A DNA stretch of 64,000 nt from CAWDPQ01 sp963804245 (GTDB lineage: Bacteria > Acidobacteriota > Vicinamibacteria > Vicinamibacterales > 2-12-FULL-66-21). The number at the start of each line of letters is the position of its first letter. Position 1 is the stretch's first letter. The DNA lies in assembly GCA_963804245.1 (NCBI GenBank), contig CAWDPQ010000020.1:124001-188000 (forward strand). Direction: 5' to 3'. This document shows positions 7,392-15,583 of the stretch, in pieces. A program made the translations under genes and the position numbers. Below the pieces are notes generated by a model. The model made no database searches. It was not told the origin of the DNA and saw nothing but the letters and a program-made list of their open reading frames with translations.

Positions 7392-8100
7392 TTGTCGCCG
7401 CTCTCCGACATCGCTGCGAATCTCGCGGCCGTTCGCGCGCGAATTGCGGCCGCGGCCGAGCGCGCCGGACGCCGCGCCTCGGATGTCACGCTCGTCGCGG
7501 TGTCGAAAACGTTCGGCGACGAGCATGTCCGGGCGGCGCACGCGGCGGGTCAGGTGGATTTCGGAGAGAACAAGGTTCAGGAGGGTCTGCATGAAGGTTG
7601 CAGCCCTGTCGGATGTTCCGGGCATCCGCTGGCACCTGATCGGCCATCTGCAATCGAACAAGGCCCGGAAAGCGGCGCAGTCATTCGCGTGCATTCATTC
7701 GATCGACTCGACGGAGTTACTGCGCCGGGTGGATGACGCGGCTGTTGCCGACGGCACGACGCCGGACGTGATGATTCAGGTTGATCTCGCGGGTGAGTCG
7801 ACGAAGTTCGGCGCGCCGCCCGACGAGGTGGAGACGATTGCCCGCGACGCGATGCGGGCACGGGCAGTGCGGCTGACCGGGCTGATGCTGATCCCGCCGT
7901 GGAGCACGGATCCGGAGGAGACGCGGCCGTGGTTCGTCCGGCTCCGCCAGCTCCGCGATCGACTGCTGGCGAGCGATATCCCCGCACACGCGTTGCGGCA
8001 ACTGTCGATGGGCATGAGTCACGATTTCGAAGCGGCGGTGGAAGAGGGCGCCACGATCGTCAGGGTCGGCACCGCCATTTTTGGCGCAAGACATAAATAA
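7392..8100 (+). CDS. yggS: PLP homeostasis protein YggS/PROSC, frameshifted
   Basis: A PLP-binding protein that balances vitamin B6 and amino-acid pools. The N-terminal part (7392 to about 7590) carries the PLP lysine in VAVSKTF and the GENKVQEG motif. The C-terminal part (7591-8100) carries RWHLIGHLQSNKARKAA, LSMGMSHDFEAA and the VRVGTAIFG end, but in the next frame. Removing one base between 7590 and 7598 restores a 235-residue protein of normal length. The second frame starts with ATG at 7591, 5 bases after GGAGGG, so separate translation is formally possible. The start is TTG, one base after the TPR gene stop. Confidence 0.85.
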
Positions 8101-8103
8101 AAC

Positions 8104-8220
8104 GAGGAGGAAGGAGGAAGGACGAAGGAAGAGGAAGAAGGATGAAGGACGGCGCAAAAATGCACGTTTTTCCTCTTTCTTCTTTTGCCTTCTTCCTTCA
8201 TCCTTCTTCCTTCATCCCTG
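8104..8220. repeat. purine/pyrimidine inverted simple repeat (GAAGGA / TCCTTC)
   Basis: A purine-only arm of GAAGGA words (8104-8150) is followed after about 20 bases by a pyrimidine arm of TTCCTTC words (8167-8220). The arms can pair into a long imperfect hairpin. It separates yggS from the DivIVA gene. Related copies lie at 24361-24528 and 25672-25738. Confidence 0.75.
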
Positions 8221-8237
8221 GTTTCTGGAGGTTCCCG

Positions 8238-8882
8238 ATGTTCGACCGGCCCACGCCGCCAGGCAGCACGTCCGCCGCTGAGTCTGGCTCGACTCCACCC
8301 GAACGCCTGATGCGCGTCGCGCCGCTCGACTTGCGGCAGCAAAAGTTCCGGACGGTGTTCCGCGGTCTCGATCGCACCGAGGTGGTCGCGTTTCTGACCG
8401 AGGCGGCGGACGACTACGAGCACGCCCTCCGGGAGATCGACCGGCTGCGCCAGGACCTCCAGCGCATGGAAGGACTGCTCGGTGAGCATCGTGACCGCGA
8501 AGCCAATCTCCGCAATACGCTCCTCACGGCGCAGCGGCTCGCCGATGAAATCAAGGAAGCGGCGCAGAACGAAGCCAAGATGATCGTTCGCGAAGCCGAG
8601 GGGCGCGCCGATCTGCTGCTGCAGCGCGCGCAGGGGCGCCTCGGCGAGGTCGAGCGCGATATCAACGAGATGCGGCTGCGGCGGCGCGGCGTCGAGGGTA
8701 CGCTCGAATCGTCCATCCAGGCGCTCTATCACGCGCTCGAGTTCATCCGCGATCAGGATCGCGCCGACGAGAAGGGTGGGGAGAAGGTGCTGCTGCACCG
8801 GCCTCGCCAGACGGATAACGCCGAGACGTCGCCGTCGTGGCTGTCGCCGGACGCGCCACGCGCGGCCGATGACCGAGGCTAG
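8238..8882 (+). CDS. DivIVA-domain coiled-coil protein
   Basis: A 214-residue protein. Its N-terminal membrane-curvature domain appears at about residues 28-65 (LDLRQQKF, FRGLDRTEVVAFL), followed by a long coiled coil to about residue 165 rich in Leu, Glu and Arg. DivIVA-type proteins mark poles and septa and recruit other factors; in genomes they often sit near yggS, as here. The ATG at 8238 follows GGAGG by 7 bases. An upstream in-frame ATG at 8142 lies in repeat DNA and is rejected. Confidence 0.8.
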   Translation: MFDRPTPPGSTSAAESGSTPPERLMRVAPLDLRQQKFRTVFRGLDRTEVVAFLTEAADDYEHALREIDRLRQDLQRMEGLLGEHRDREANLRNTLLTAQRLADEIKEAAQNEAKMIVREAEGRADLLLQRAQGRLGEVERDINEMRLRRRGVEGTLESSIQALYHALEFIRDQDRADEKGGEKVLLHRPRQTDNAETSPSWLSPDAPRAADDRG

Positions 8883-8931
8883 CACCGCGCCGAAGCCCGT
8901 TCATCGCTAGCGGCGAGCGCAGTCGAACGCC

Positions 8932-10191
8932 ATGCGCCCCGCCGACTTCGTCCTGCTCCACGCGCGCGAGCTGATCACCTGCGCAGGAACGGTCCCGCGT
9001 CGCGGGACCGACCAATCTCGCCTCGACAGCATCGCTGACGGCGCCCTCGCGGCACACGAAGGGCGCGTCGTCTATGCGGGTCCGTCGAGCGACCTCCAGA
9101 ACCATGTCCAGCCGGTTCCCGGCGCCGCGATCCATGACGTCCGCGAGCACGCCATCCTCCCCGGCTTCGTCGATCCCCACACCCATGCCGTCTTCGCCGG
9201 CGACCGTCGCCACGAACTGCGCCGGCGCCTGGCCGGAGAAAGCTACGCCGACATCGCCAGGTCGGGCGGCGGCATCGTGGAAACGGTCCGGGCGACGAGG
9301 AACGCCGACGACGCGACGCTGGTCACGGCGACGCGACAGCGACTGGACGAAATGCTCGCGTGCGGCACGACGACCTGCGAGATCAAGAGCGGGTATGGCC
9401 TGGACGTCGTCTCGGAACTGAAACTGCTCCGCGCCATCAAAGTTCTCGCAGACGTTCATCCGATGACGATCGTCTCGACGTTTCTCGGCGCTCACGAGGT
9501 ACCGCCCGAGCATCGGCATCAGCGCGAGCGATACGTGGATCTGGTCTGCCGGGAAATGATTCCGGCGGTTGCGGCGGAGCGAACCGCCGAGTGGTGCGAC
9601 GTCTTCTGTGAAACGGACGTTTTCACGCCTGAGGAATCGCGGCGCATTCTCGAGGCGGGCGCTGCCGCCGGCCTCAAGCCGCGCATCCATGCCGACGAAC
9701 TTGGACCGAGCGGTGGCGCTCTGGTGGCCGCCAGCGTCGGCGCACGATCGGCCGACCACCTCGTGTTCGTCACTCCGGCTGGCATCGAGGCCCTGGCCGA
9801 TCGTCAAGTGACTGCCACCCTGCTGCCGGTCGCCGCGTTCTACCTCAAGCTGGCTCGGTCGGCACCGGCCCGTGAATTGATCGCCAAAGGCGTTCCGGTC
9901 GCATTGGCGACCGACGTCAATCCAGGGGGCGGGTTTTCGCCGAGCATGCCGTTCGCGATGGCGCTGGGGTGTTTCAGAATGGACATGACCTTCGAGGAGG
10001 CCGTGATCGCATCTACGATCAATGCTGCGTGGTCGATCGATCGGGCGGCTGACGTGGGGAGCCTCGAGCCCGCGAAGTTGGCCGATGCCGTGGTCGTGCG
10101 CGGAGACGCCGTGAATCTCCTTCGAGTTGGCGCTCCCGCAATCGCGGCGGTGGTCAAGAAGGGTCGGCTCGTGCACGGGAGCCTAGGATGA
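8932..10191 (+). CDS. hutI: imidazolonepropionase
   Basis: The third step of histidine degradation: hydrolysis of 4-imidazolone-5-propanoate to N-formimino-glutamate. The 419 residues fit the amidohydrolase family. The metal-binding HxH motif is in DPHTHAVFAGDR near residue 85. Later ligands appear in HADELGPSGG and ATDVNPGGG. It overlaps the following cyclodeaminase gene by 4 bases (ATGA). No other hut gene is in the window. Confidence 0.93.
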   Translation: MRPADFVLLHARELITCAGTVPRRGTDQSRLDSIADGALAAHEGRVVYAGPSSDLQNHVQPVPGAAIHDVREHAILPGFVDPHTHAVFAGDRRHELRRRLAGESYADIARSGGGIVETVRATRNADDATLVTATRQRLDEMLACGTTTCEIKSGYGLDVVSELKLLRAIKVLADVHPMTIVSTFLGAHEVPPEHRHQRERYVDLVCREMIPAVAAERTAEWCDVFCETDVFTPEESRRILEAGAAAGLKPRIHADELGPSGGALVAASVGARSADHLVFVTPAGIEALADRQVTATLLPVAAFYLKLARSAPARELIAKGVPVALATDVNPGGGFSPSMPFAMALGCFRMDMTFEEAVIASTINAAWSIDRAADVGSLEPAKLADAVVVRGDAVNLLRVGAPAIAAVVKKGRLVHGSLG

Positions 10192-10811
10192 CGCTCACGG
10201 AACTGCCCGTTCAGGATCTCATCGCCGCATTCCGTTCCCCCGAGCCAACACCGGGCGGCGGTTCGGCGGCGGCGCTGACCGGCGCCGTTGGGGCGGCGCT
10301 GCTTGCGATGGTGTCATCGCTCAGCCGGCCGCGGGCGTCGACGCCGGACGATGTGGAGCGCCTCGCCGACGCGAGCCGTCGCTGCACAGAGATTTCGAAG
10401 GAACTCACAGCACTGGTCGATCGCGACAGCGACGCCTACGGCGCGGTCGTCGCGGCCTACCGGCTGCCCAAGTCAACGCCCGATGAAGCCGACCGACGAG
10501 CGGCGCGCATTCAAGAAGCCCTGCTGGGAGCGACGACGACCCCGCTCGACGTGATGCGTCGCTGTTCCGCCGCCATCGCACAAGCAGCCACTGTGGCCTC
10601 TTTGGGCAACCGCAACGCATCGAGCGACGTCCAGTCGGGCCTCGAGCTCCTGAGCGCCGGTTTACGCGCGGCTATGCTGAACGTCGAGATTAATCTGAAC
10701 AGCGTGAAGGACGCCGGACTGGGAGCGGGTATCCGGAATGAAGCCTCGCGTCTCCTTGCGGCGGCAGTTGAGGACGCCGCTGCCGCGCGGCGGCTGATTG
10801 AGGGACCCTAG
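10188..10811 (+). CDS. fchA: cyclodeaminase/cyclohydrolase family protein (FTCD-type)
   Basis: A 207-residue all-helical enzyme of the formimidoyl-THF cyclodeaminase / methenyl-THF cyclohydrolase family. The N-terminal glycine-rich signature TPGGGSAAALTGAVGAALLAMV is clear (residues ~18-40), as is the LDVMRRC block. Coupled to hutI, it should process the formimino group of histidine onto folate, feeding the same one-carbon pool as glyA. The partner glutamate formimidoyltransferase is not seen in the window. The start ATG overlaps the hutI stop. Confidence 0.85.
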   Translation: MTLTELPVQDLIAAFRSPEPTPGGGSAAALTGAVGAALLAMVSSLSRPRASTPDDVERLADASRRCTEISKELTALVDRDSDAYGAVVAAYRLPKSTPDEADRRAARIQEALLGATTTPLDVMRRCSAAIAQAATVASLGNRNASSDVQSGLELLSAGLRAAMLNVEINLNSVKDAGLGAGIRNEASRLLAAAVEDAAAARRLIEGP

Positions 10812-10854
10812 CGGCCTACGTCAGCCGGAGTGGTGGGCTTGCTGGCCATGAGAG

Positions 10855-11172
10855 CTATTCGCCGATGTCGAACTGCCACGGCCGCTTGTACGTCGGCAAC
10901 CATTCGATCGACTCCACGTACGTCGCGTCGATCAGCGTGCGCCCGCCTTCGCGCCGGACCTGCACGCTCTCGCGGCTGAGCGGAATCTGATACTTCTCGG
11001 CCAGCTCCATGACGATATCGGCGATCTGCGCCTCGTTCCGCTCCCTCGAGAACAAAGCCGTCTCGTGCACGGCGTCCTTGAACTGCTGATAGTGAAAGTA
11101 GACCGGGACGAAGCGATACAGTGCGTGGACGATGAGCAGGAATATGCCGATCTTGACGAACGTCCGCGCCAT
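10855..11172 (-). CDS. small membrane-anchored protein, DUF4845-like
   Basis: 105 residues with a single N-terminal transmembrane segment (IGIFLLIVHALYRFVPVYF) and a small extracytoplasmic domain that includes FKDAVHETALFSRERNEAQI. In many proteobacteria a DUF4845 protein lies just after lepB; this gene has the same place (9 bases after lepB) and the same build, so I infer membership. No biochemical role is established. GGAG precedes the ATG by 7 bases. Confidence 0.65.
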   Translation of the reverse strand: MARTFVKIGIFLLIVHALYRFVPVYFHYQQFKDAVHETALFSRERNEAQIADIVMELAEKYQIPLSRESVQVRREGGRTLIDATYVESIEWLPTYKRPWQFDIGE

Positions 11173-11181
11173 TGCGCACTC

Positions 11182-11865
11182 CTAGTGTATTTGTCTGAAG
11201 ATGCGCTCCCACCGTGTCCGGGTAAAGAAATGGGTAATCACCGATATCAGCCGCGTGATCGTACCGTCCTGTGAGTATTGGTCGGGACCGGCGTCGTACG
11301 ACCAGTAGATCATGAGCGCGCGCCCTTTGATGTAGCTGCGCGGGAGAAAGCCCCAGTAGCGGCTGTCCTGCGAGTTATCGCGGTTGTCGCCCATGACGAA
11401 GTACTGGCCGTCCGGTACACGCACTGGACCGTAGCGTTCGCGAACGTCGAACGACGTCACCTCTTGCGACGTGGACGCCGGCTCGAGAAAGTGGACGTAC
11501 GGTTCGTCGAGTGGCTGGCCGTTGACGTAGACCTTCTTGTTGCGCAATTCCAGCGTATCGCCGGGTAGTCCGATGACGCGTTTGATGAAATCGCGCTCCG
11601 GCTCGTCGGGATACTTGAACACGACGATATCGCCGCGGCGCGGCTCCCTGACCGGTAACTTCTTCTCGACTTCCGACCTCGTCGAACCGAAAACGAACTT
11701 GTTCACCAGCAGGTGATCGCCGATGAGCAGGTTGTTCTCCATCGAGCCGGTTGGAATCTTGAATGCCTGCACTGCCCACGTGCGGACGAAGAGCGCCAGG
11801 ATGACGGCTATGACGATCGATTCGAAATATTCGCGAACGGTGGATTTCTTGAACGTGGTAGCCAT
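11182..11865 (-). CDS. lepB: signal peptidase I
   Basis: A membrane serine protease that removes signal peptides from exported proteins. Of 227 residues, the N-terminal anchor spans about 14-35 (FESIVIAVILALFVRTWAV). The catalytic Ser is in PTGSMENNL (residue ~41). The general-base Lys is in RDFIKRVIGLPGD, and the C-terminal box is FVMGDNRDNSQDSR. It starts 3 bases after the lepA stop, so lepA-lepB-DUF4845-like form one transcript. Confidence 0.95.
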   Translation of the reverse strand: MATTFKKSTVREYFESIVIAVILALFVRTWAVQAFKIPTGSMENNLLIGDHLLVNKFVFGSTRSEVEKKLPVREPRRGDIVVFKYPDEPERDFIKRVIGLPGDTLELRNKKVYVNGQPLDEPYVHFLEPASTSQEVTSFDVRERYGPVRVPDGQYFVMGDNRDNSQDSRYWGFLPRSYIKGRALMIYWSYDAGPDQYSQDGTITRLISVITHFFTRTRWERIFRQIH

Positions 11866-11868
11866 GCG

Positions 11869-13671
11869 TTACTCGGTGCCGACCTTCAACACGGCCAGGA
11901 ACGCTTCCTGCGGTATTTCCACGCGGCCGACCCGCTTCATTCGCTTCTTGCCTTCCTTCTGCTTCTCGAGCAGCTTGCGCTTCCGGGAGATGTCGCCGCC
12001 ATAGCACTTCGCCAGCACGTTCTTCCGCAATGCCTTCACGGACTCGCGGGCGATGATCCGGCTTCCCACTGCCGCCTGGATCGCGACTTCGAACATCTGC
12101 CGTGGGATGAGCTCGCGCATCTTCGACGCCAGAGCACGGCCGCGCTGGTACGACGTCTCCCGATGGACGATGATCGAGAGCGCATCCACCGGGTCGCCGT
12201 TGACGAGGATATCGAGTTTGACCAGCGGCGATTCCCAGTAACCGGTCACATGATAGTCGAGCGACGCGTAGCCACGCGACAGTGTCTTCAGCCGATCGTA
12301 GAAATCGAGGACCACCTCGTTGAACGGCAGCTCGTAGGTGATGAGAACGCGGTCGGAGGCGAGATATTCCAGCCCTTTTTGCACGCCGCGCTTTTCCTGA
12401 CATAGCTGCAGAATCCCGCCGACATGCTCGGACGGAGTAAGGATCATCGCGGTAATGATCGGCTCCTCGAACTTCTCGATGCGTCCGGGATCCGGCAGCT
12501 TGGCCGGGCTGTCGATTTCGTGCACTTCCCCATCGGTCGTGGTGACTCGATACAGCACGCCCGGTGCCGTCGTCACCAGGTCCACGTCGAACTCGCGCTC
12601 GAGGCGTTCCTGCACGATGTCCATGTGCAGCAAGCCGAGGAACCCGCAGCGAAAGCCGAATCCAAGCGCGGCAGACGTTTCCGGCTCGAAGAAGAAGGAC
12701 GCGTCGTTCAACCGCAGCTTCTCGAGGGCATCGCGGAGCTCCGGATATTCGCTGCCTTCGACCGGATAGAGCCCGGCGAAGACCATCGGCTTGCTCACTT
12801 TGAACCCGGGGAACGGCTCGGCCGTGGGGCGCGCGACTTCAGTAATCGTGTCGCCGATCTGTGCGTCCGCGACGGTCTTGATTGCGGCGAACACGAACCC
12901 GACCTCGCCGGCGCCGAGCTCGGTCACCACGGTGGGCTTCGGCGAGAACACCCCGACCTGCTCGACTTCGTACTCCTGACCCTTGGCCATCAGCCTGATC
13001 TTCATTCCGGGCTTGATCACGCCATCGATGACGCGGGTCAGGATGATGACTCCACGATAGGCGTCGTACCACGAATCGAAGATCAACGCTTTCAGCGGCG
13101 CCTCGAAGTTACCCGAGGGCGGGGGCAGCCGCGCGACGATGGCTTCGAGGATTTCGGCGACGCCGGTGCCCTCCTTCGCGCTGGCCAGGATGGCGCCGCT
13201 CGCGTCGAGGCCGACGATCTCCTCGATCTGGCGCTTGGCCTCGTCCGGCTGCGCGCCGGGGAGATCGATCTTGTTGATGACCGGGATGATCTCGAGGTTG
13301 TTTTCGACGGCGAGGTAGGCATTCGCCAACGTCTGCGCCTCGACGCCTTGCGAGGCATCGACGAGGAGCAGCGCTCCTTCCGATGCGGACAGCGAGCGCG
13401 TCACTTCGTACGAAAAGTCCACATGTCCCGGCGTGTCGACCAGATTCAGGACGTAGGTTTGCCCGTCCGCCGCGGTGTAGTTCAATCGCACCGCGTGCGC
13501 CTTGATGGTGATGCCTCGCTCGCGCTCGAGATCCATGCTGTCGAGGACCTGCGCCTCCATCTCGCGCGGCTGCAGCGCACCAGTGATCTCCAGAAAACGA
13601 TCGGCAAGCGTCGACTTGCCGTGATCGATGTGGGCAATCACGGAGAAATTGCGGATCAGGCGGGGGTCCAT
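11869..13671 (-). CDS. lepA: elongation factor 4 (LepA)
   Basis: A 600-residue translational GTPase that back-translocates stalled ribosomes. G1 is IAHIDHGKSTLADRF near residue 12, G3 is VDTPGHVDFSYEVTRS and G4 is NKIDLPGA. EF-G-like domains follow, and the LepA-specific C-terminal domain holds SLDYHVTGY and the conserved KKRMK tail. A TATAAT box lies just 11 bases before the ATG, indicating a near-leaderless mRNA. Confidence 0.96.
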   Translation of the reverse strand: MDPRLIRNFSVIAHIDHGKSTLADRFLEITGALQPREMEAQVLDSMDLERERGITIKAHAVRLNYTAADGQTYVLNLVDTPGHVDFSYEVTRSLSASEGALLLVDASQGVEAQTLANAYLAVENNLEIIPVINKIDLPGAQPDEAKRQIEEIVGLDASGAILASAKEGTGVAEILEAIVARLPPPSGNFEAPLKALIFDSWYDAYRGVIILTRVIDGVIKPGMKIRLMAKGQEYEVEQVGVFSPKPTVVTELGAGEVGFVFAAIKTVADAQIGDTITEVARPTAEPFPGFKVSKPMVFAGLYPVEGSEYPELRDALEKLRLNDASFFFEPETSAALGFGFRCGFLGLLHMDIVQERLEREFDVDLVTTAPGVLYRVTTTDGEVHEIDSPAKLPDPGRIEKFEEPIITAMILTPSEHVGGILQLCQEKRGVQKGLEYLASDRVLITYELPFNEVVLDFYDRLKTLSRGYASLDYHVTGYWESPLVKLDILVNGDPVDALSIIVHRETSYQRGRALASKMRELIPRQMFEVAIQAAVGSRIIARESVKALRKNVLAKCYGGDISRKRKLLEKQKEGKKRMKRVGRVEIPQEAFLAVLKVGTE

Positions 13672-13682
13672 TGAATCAGATG

Positions 13683-13688
13683 ATTATA
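13683..13688 (-). promoter_or_regulatory. -10 box of the lepA operon, very short leader
   Basis: On the minus strand TATAAT (13688-13683) is separated from the lepA ATG (13671) by 11 bases, giving a predicted leader of about 4-5 bases and no Shine-Dalgarno. The -35 position falls within the GGGGCTCG repeat and shows no consensus. Confidence 0.5.
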
Positions 13689-13691
13689 TCG

Positions 13692-13781
13692 GCGCTCGGG
13701 GGCTCGGGGGCTCGGGGGCTCGGGGGCTCGGGAATCAAATGGTGCACTTTCGAGGCCCGAGCCTCGAGCCCCGAGCACGCG
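13692..13781. repeat. GGGGCTCG tandem repeat with inverted arm
   Basis: Four to five tandem copies of GGGGCTCG (13694-13733) are followed by an arm built of CGAGGCCCGAGCCTCGAGCC (13751-13775). The arms are complementary, so a large GC-rich hairpin can form between lepA and citrate synthase. Confidence 0.75.
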
Positions 13782-13786
13782 ACGAG

Positions 13787-14926
13787 CTATCGTTGCTCTA
13801 ACGGCAGAACGGTCTGCGGATACTTCGGACCGATGTAGTCCGTACGCGGGCGGATCAACCGGTTATTGGCGTATTGCTCGAGGCAATGCGCCGTCCAGCC
13901 GGCGACACGGCTGACGGCAAAGATCGGTGTAAACAGGTCGATCGGAATGCCGAGCGTGTAGTACGTGGAGGCCGAGTAAAAGTCGACGTTGGGGTTGAGC
14001 TTCTTTTCGGCCTTCACGAGCGTCTCAATCCGCTGCGACATCTCGAACCAGCGCGTGTTGCCCGCCTTTGCCCCGAGCTCCTTCGACATACGGCGCAGAT
14101 GTGTCGCCCGTGGATCTTCGGTCGTGTAGACGCGGTGGCCGAAACCGGGAATCTTCACTTTCTTCGCCAATTTGCCGCGAATGGACTCGTCGATGCGCTC
14201 CGCCGACGCCTCCGGACCGATCTCGATGAGCAAGCGCATCACGTCGGCGTTCGCGCCGCCGTGCAACGGGCCCTTCAGCGTACCGATCGCCGCGACGGTG
14301 GCAGAGTGCAAATCGGTCAGTGTGGCCGCGGCGACGCGGGCGGCAAACGTCGATGCGTTGAGCTCGTGATCCGCGTGCAACACCAGCGCGACGTCTAACG
14401 CGCGCGTTTCGACGGCATTCGGGCGCTTCCCCGTCAGCATATAGAGAAAGTTCGCGGCGTGGCCGAGCGCGGGATCGGGCTGAATCGGACCACCGCCCGC
14501 CTTGAGACGCCCATACGTCGCCACCAGACTGGCGATCTGTGCCGTCAGCCTGACAGCTTTCCGGTAGTTGGCGGCGGCGGAATTGTCGGCGGCATCGCTA
14601 TCGTAGTGACCGAGCGCCGAGGTCATCGTGCGCAGCACGTCCATCCCGTCGTTTCCCGGGATCTGATTCAGCAGTCGGAGGATCGACTCGGGAAGCGGAC
14701 GCGCCGCGGCAAGCTGCGACTGCAGATCGCCGAGCTCTGCCCGATTCGGCAGCCGGCCGTGCCACAGGAGATAGCAGACTTCTTCGAACGTCGTGAGGCG
14801 AGCGAGGTCGTGGATGTCGTGACCGTAATAGGCGAGCACGCCGCGGTCGCCGTCCAGAAAACAAATGGCGGATGAGGCGGCAACGACGTCTTCGAGACCA
14901 GCCTTGGGCTTCGCGTCTACAGTCAT
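13787..14926 (-). CDS. gltA: citrate synthase
   Basis: Condenses acetyl-CoA and oxaloacetate in the TCA cycle. The 379 residues fit the shorter class shared with 2-methylcitrate synthase. Active-site regions are LHADHELNAST, LKGPLHGGANADVM (catalytic His), GFGHRVYTTEDPRA (His) and NVDFYSAS (catalytic Asp). The ATG at 14926 is preferred to one 19 codons upstream, because that extension enters the preceding gene. It starts 7 bases after the small membrane protein, so they are probably co-transcribed. 2-Methylcitrate synthase cannot be excluded from sequence alone. Confidence 0.9.
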   Translation of the reverse strand: MTVDAKPKAGLEDVVAASSAICFLDGDRGVLAYYGHDIHDLARLTTFEEVCYLLWHGRLPNRAELGDLQSQLAAARPLPESILRLLNQIPGNDGMDVLRTMTSALGHYDSDAADNSAAANYRKAVRLTAQIASLVATYGRLKAGGGPIQPDPALGHAANFLYMLTGKRPNAVETRALDVALVLHADHELNASTFAARVAAATLTDLHSATVAAIGTLKGPLHGGANADVMRLLIEIGPEASAERIDESIRGKLAKKVKIPGFGHRVYTTEDPRATHLRRMSKELGAKAGNTRWFEMSQRIETLVKAEKKLNPNVDFYSASTYYTLGIPIDLFTPIFAVSRVAGWTAHCLEQYANNRLIRPRTDYIGPKYPQTVLPLEQR

Positions 14927-14933
14927 GACTCGA

Positions 14934-15374
14934 TCATAGCGCGACACCGGCGCGTGCGGCGCGCGGCACCGGCTTGTAGACAAGTCCGACGATGACCCCG
15001 TACAGGGCGAACTCGACGATGTACTCGACCATCCAGGCCGCGGTGAGCTGCAGCGATACCGGCCACACCATGTGGTCCCAAATCACCCGGAAGCAGCAAA
15101 TGAGGATGCCGACGAGCACGCCGAAACGAAGGCCTTCCTGCGTCCCGCTGCTGCCCTCGTACCCTTTCGCATAGGTGTAGGCAAAGGCAAAGAATCCCAC
15201 GAGGGCGAACACGAAGCCGACCGGCAGAATGGCGGCCTGGTCCGCGTCCGGCCGCATCGCGCCGAGGTGCTGCTTGTACAAATCCTCGAGGAGCACGGTG
15301 TGCACCAGGAAGCTGACGCCGAGGTACACCACCCACGCCACGACTGCCGCGATCGCCACGCGCGGGAGATTCAT
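14934..15374 (-). CDS. small polytopic membrane protein
   Basis: A 146-residue protein with four predicted transmembrane helices: about 5-27, 48-70, 84-100 and 112-137. It ends with a short basic tail. GGAG precedes the ATG by 7 bases. Its stop is 7 bases before the citrate synthase start. I do not recognise the family; no catalytic motif is visible. Confidence 0.75.
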   Translation of the reverse strand: MNLPRVAIAAVVAWVVYLGVSFLVHTVLLEDLYKQHLGAMRPDADQAAILPVGFVFALVGFFAFAYTYAKGYEGSSGTQEGLRFGVLVGILICCFRVIWDHMVWPVSLQLTAAWMVEYIVEFALYGVIVGLVYKPVPRAARAGVAL

Positions 15375-15432
15375 ACGCGTCTCCTTTTCGAGCCAAGGAC
15401 GGGCGGAGTGTAGCAGAACTGGGGCAAATCAC

Positions 15433-15575
15433 GTGCGACGTGCCACGTGCAACGTGCAACGTGCGGCTTCTTTGCGGGCTACATGCGACGTCTCGCGACA
15501 TGCGACGCCCGGCGCACCTCGAACGGTGGCACGTCACACGTCGCACGTCGCACGTGCACGTGGCACGTGGCACGT
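15433..15575. repeat. CACGTG-word inverted repeat region
   Basis: Multiple GCACGT/ACGTGC words form a left arm (15433-15465) and a right arm (15533-15575) that are largely self-complementary, around a roughly 65-base centre with further GCGACAT words. It fills the 200-base gap between the GT2 gene end and the small membrane protein start. No gene is seen here. Confidence 0.75.
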
Positions 15576-15583
15576 GTGAGTGA

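Noticed and set aside
7150..7735. Reading the split genes as programmed +1 recoding at a defined slippery site
   Set aside because: The nine junctions share no heptamer, stop codon or downstream structure I can see; kept only as an alternative in the findings.
11182..11865. rnc (RNase III) as expected after lepB-DUF4845
   Set aside because: The next sequence toward 10811 is the 3' end of fchA on the opposite strand; no rnc is present.
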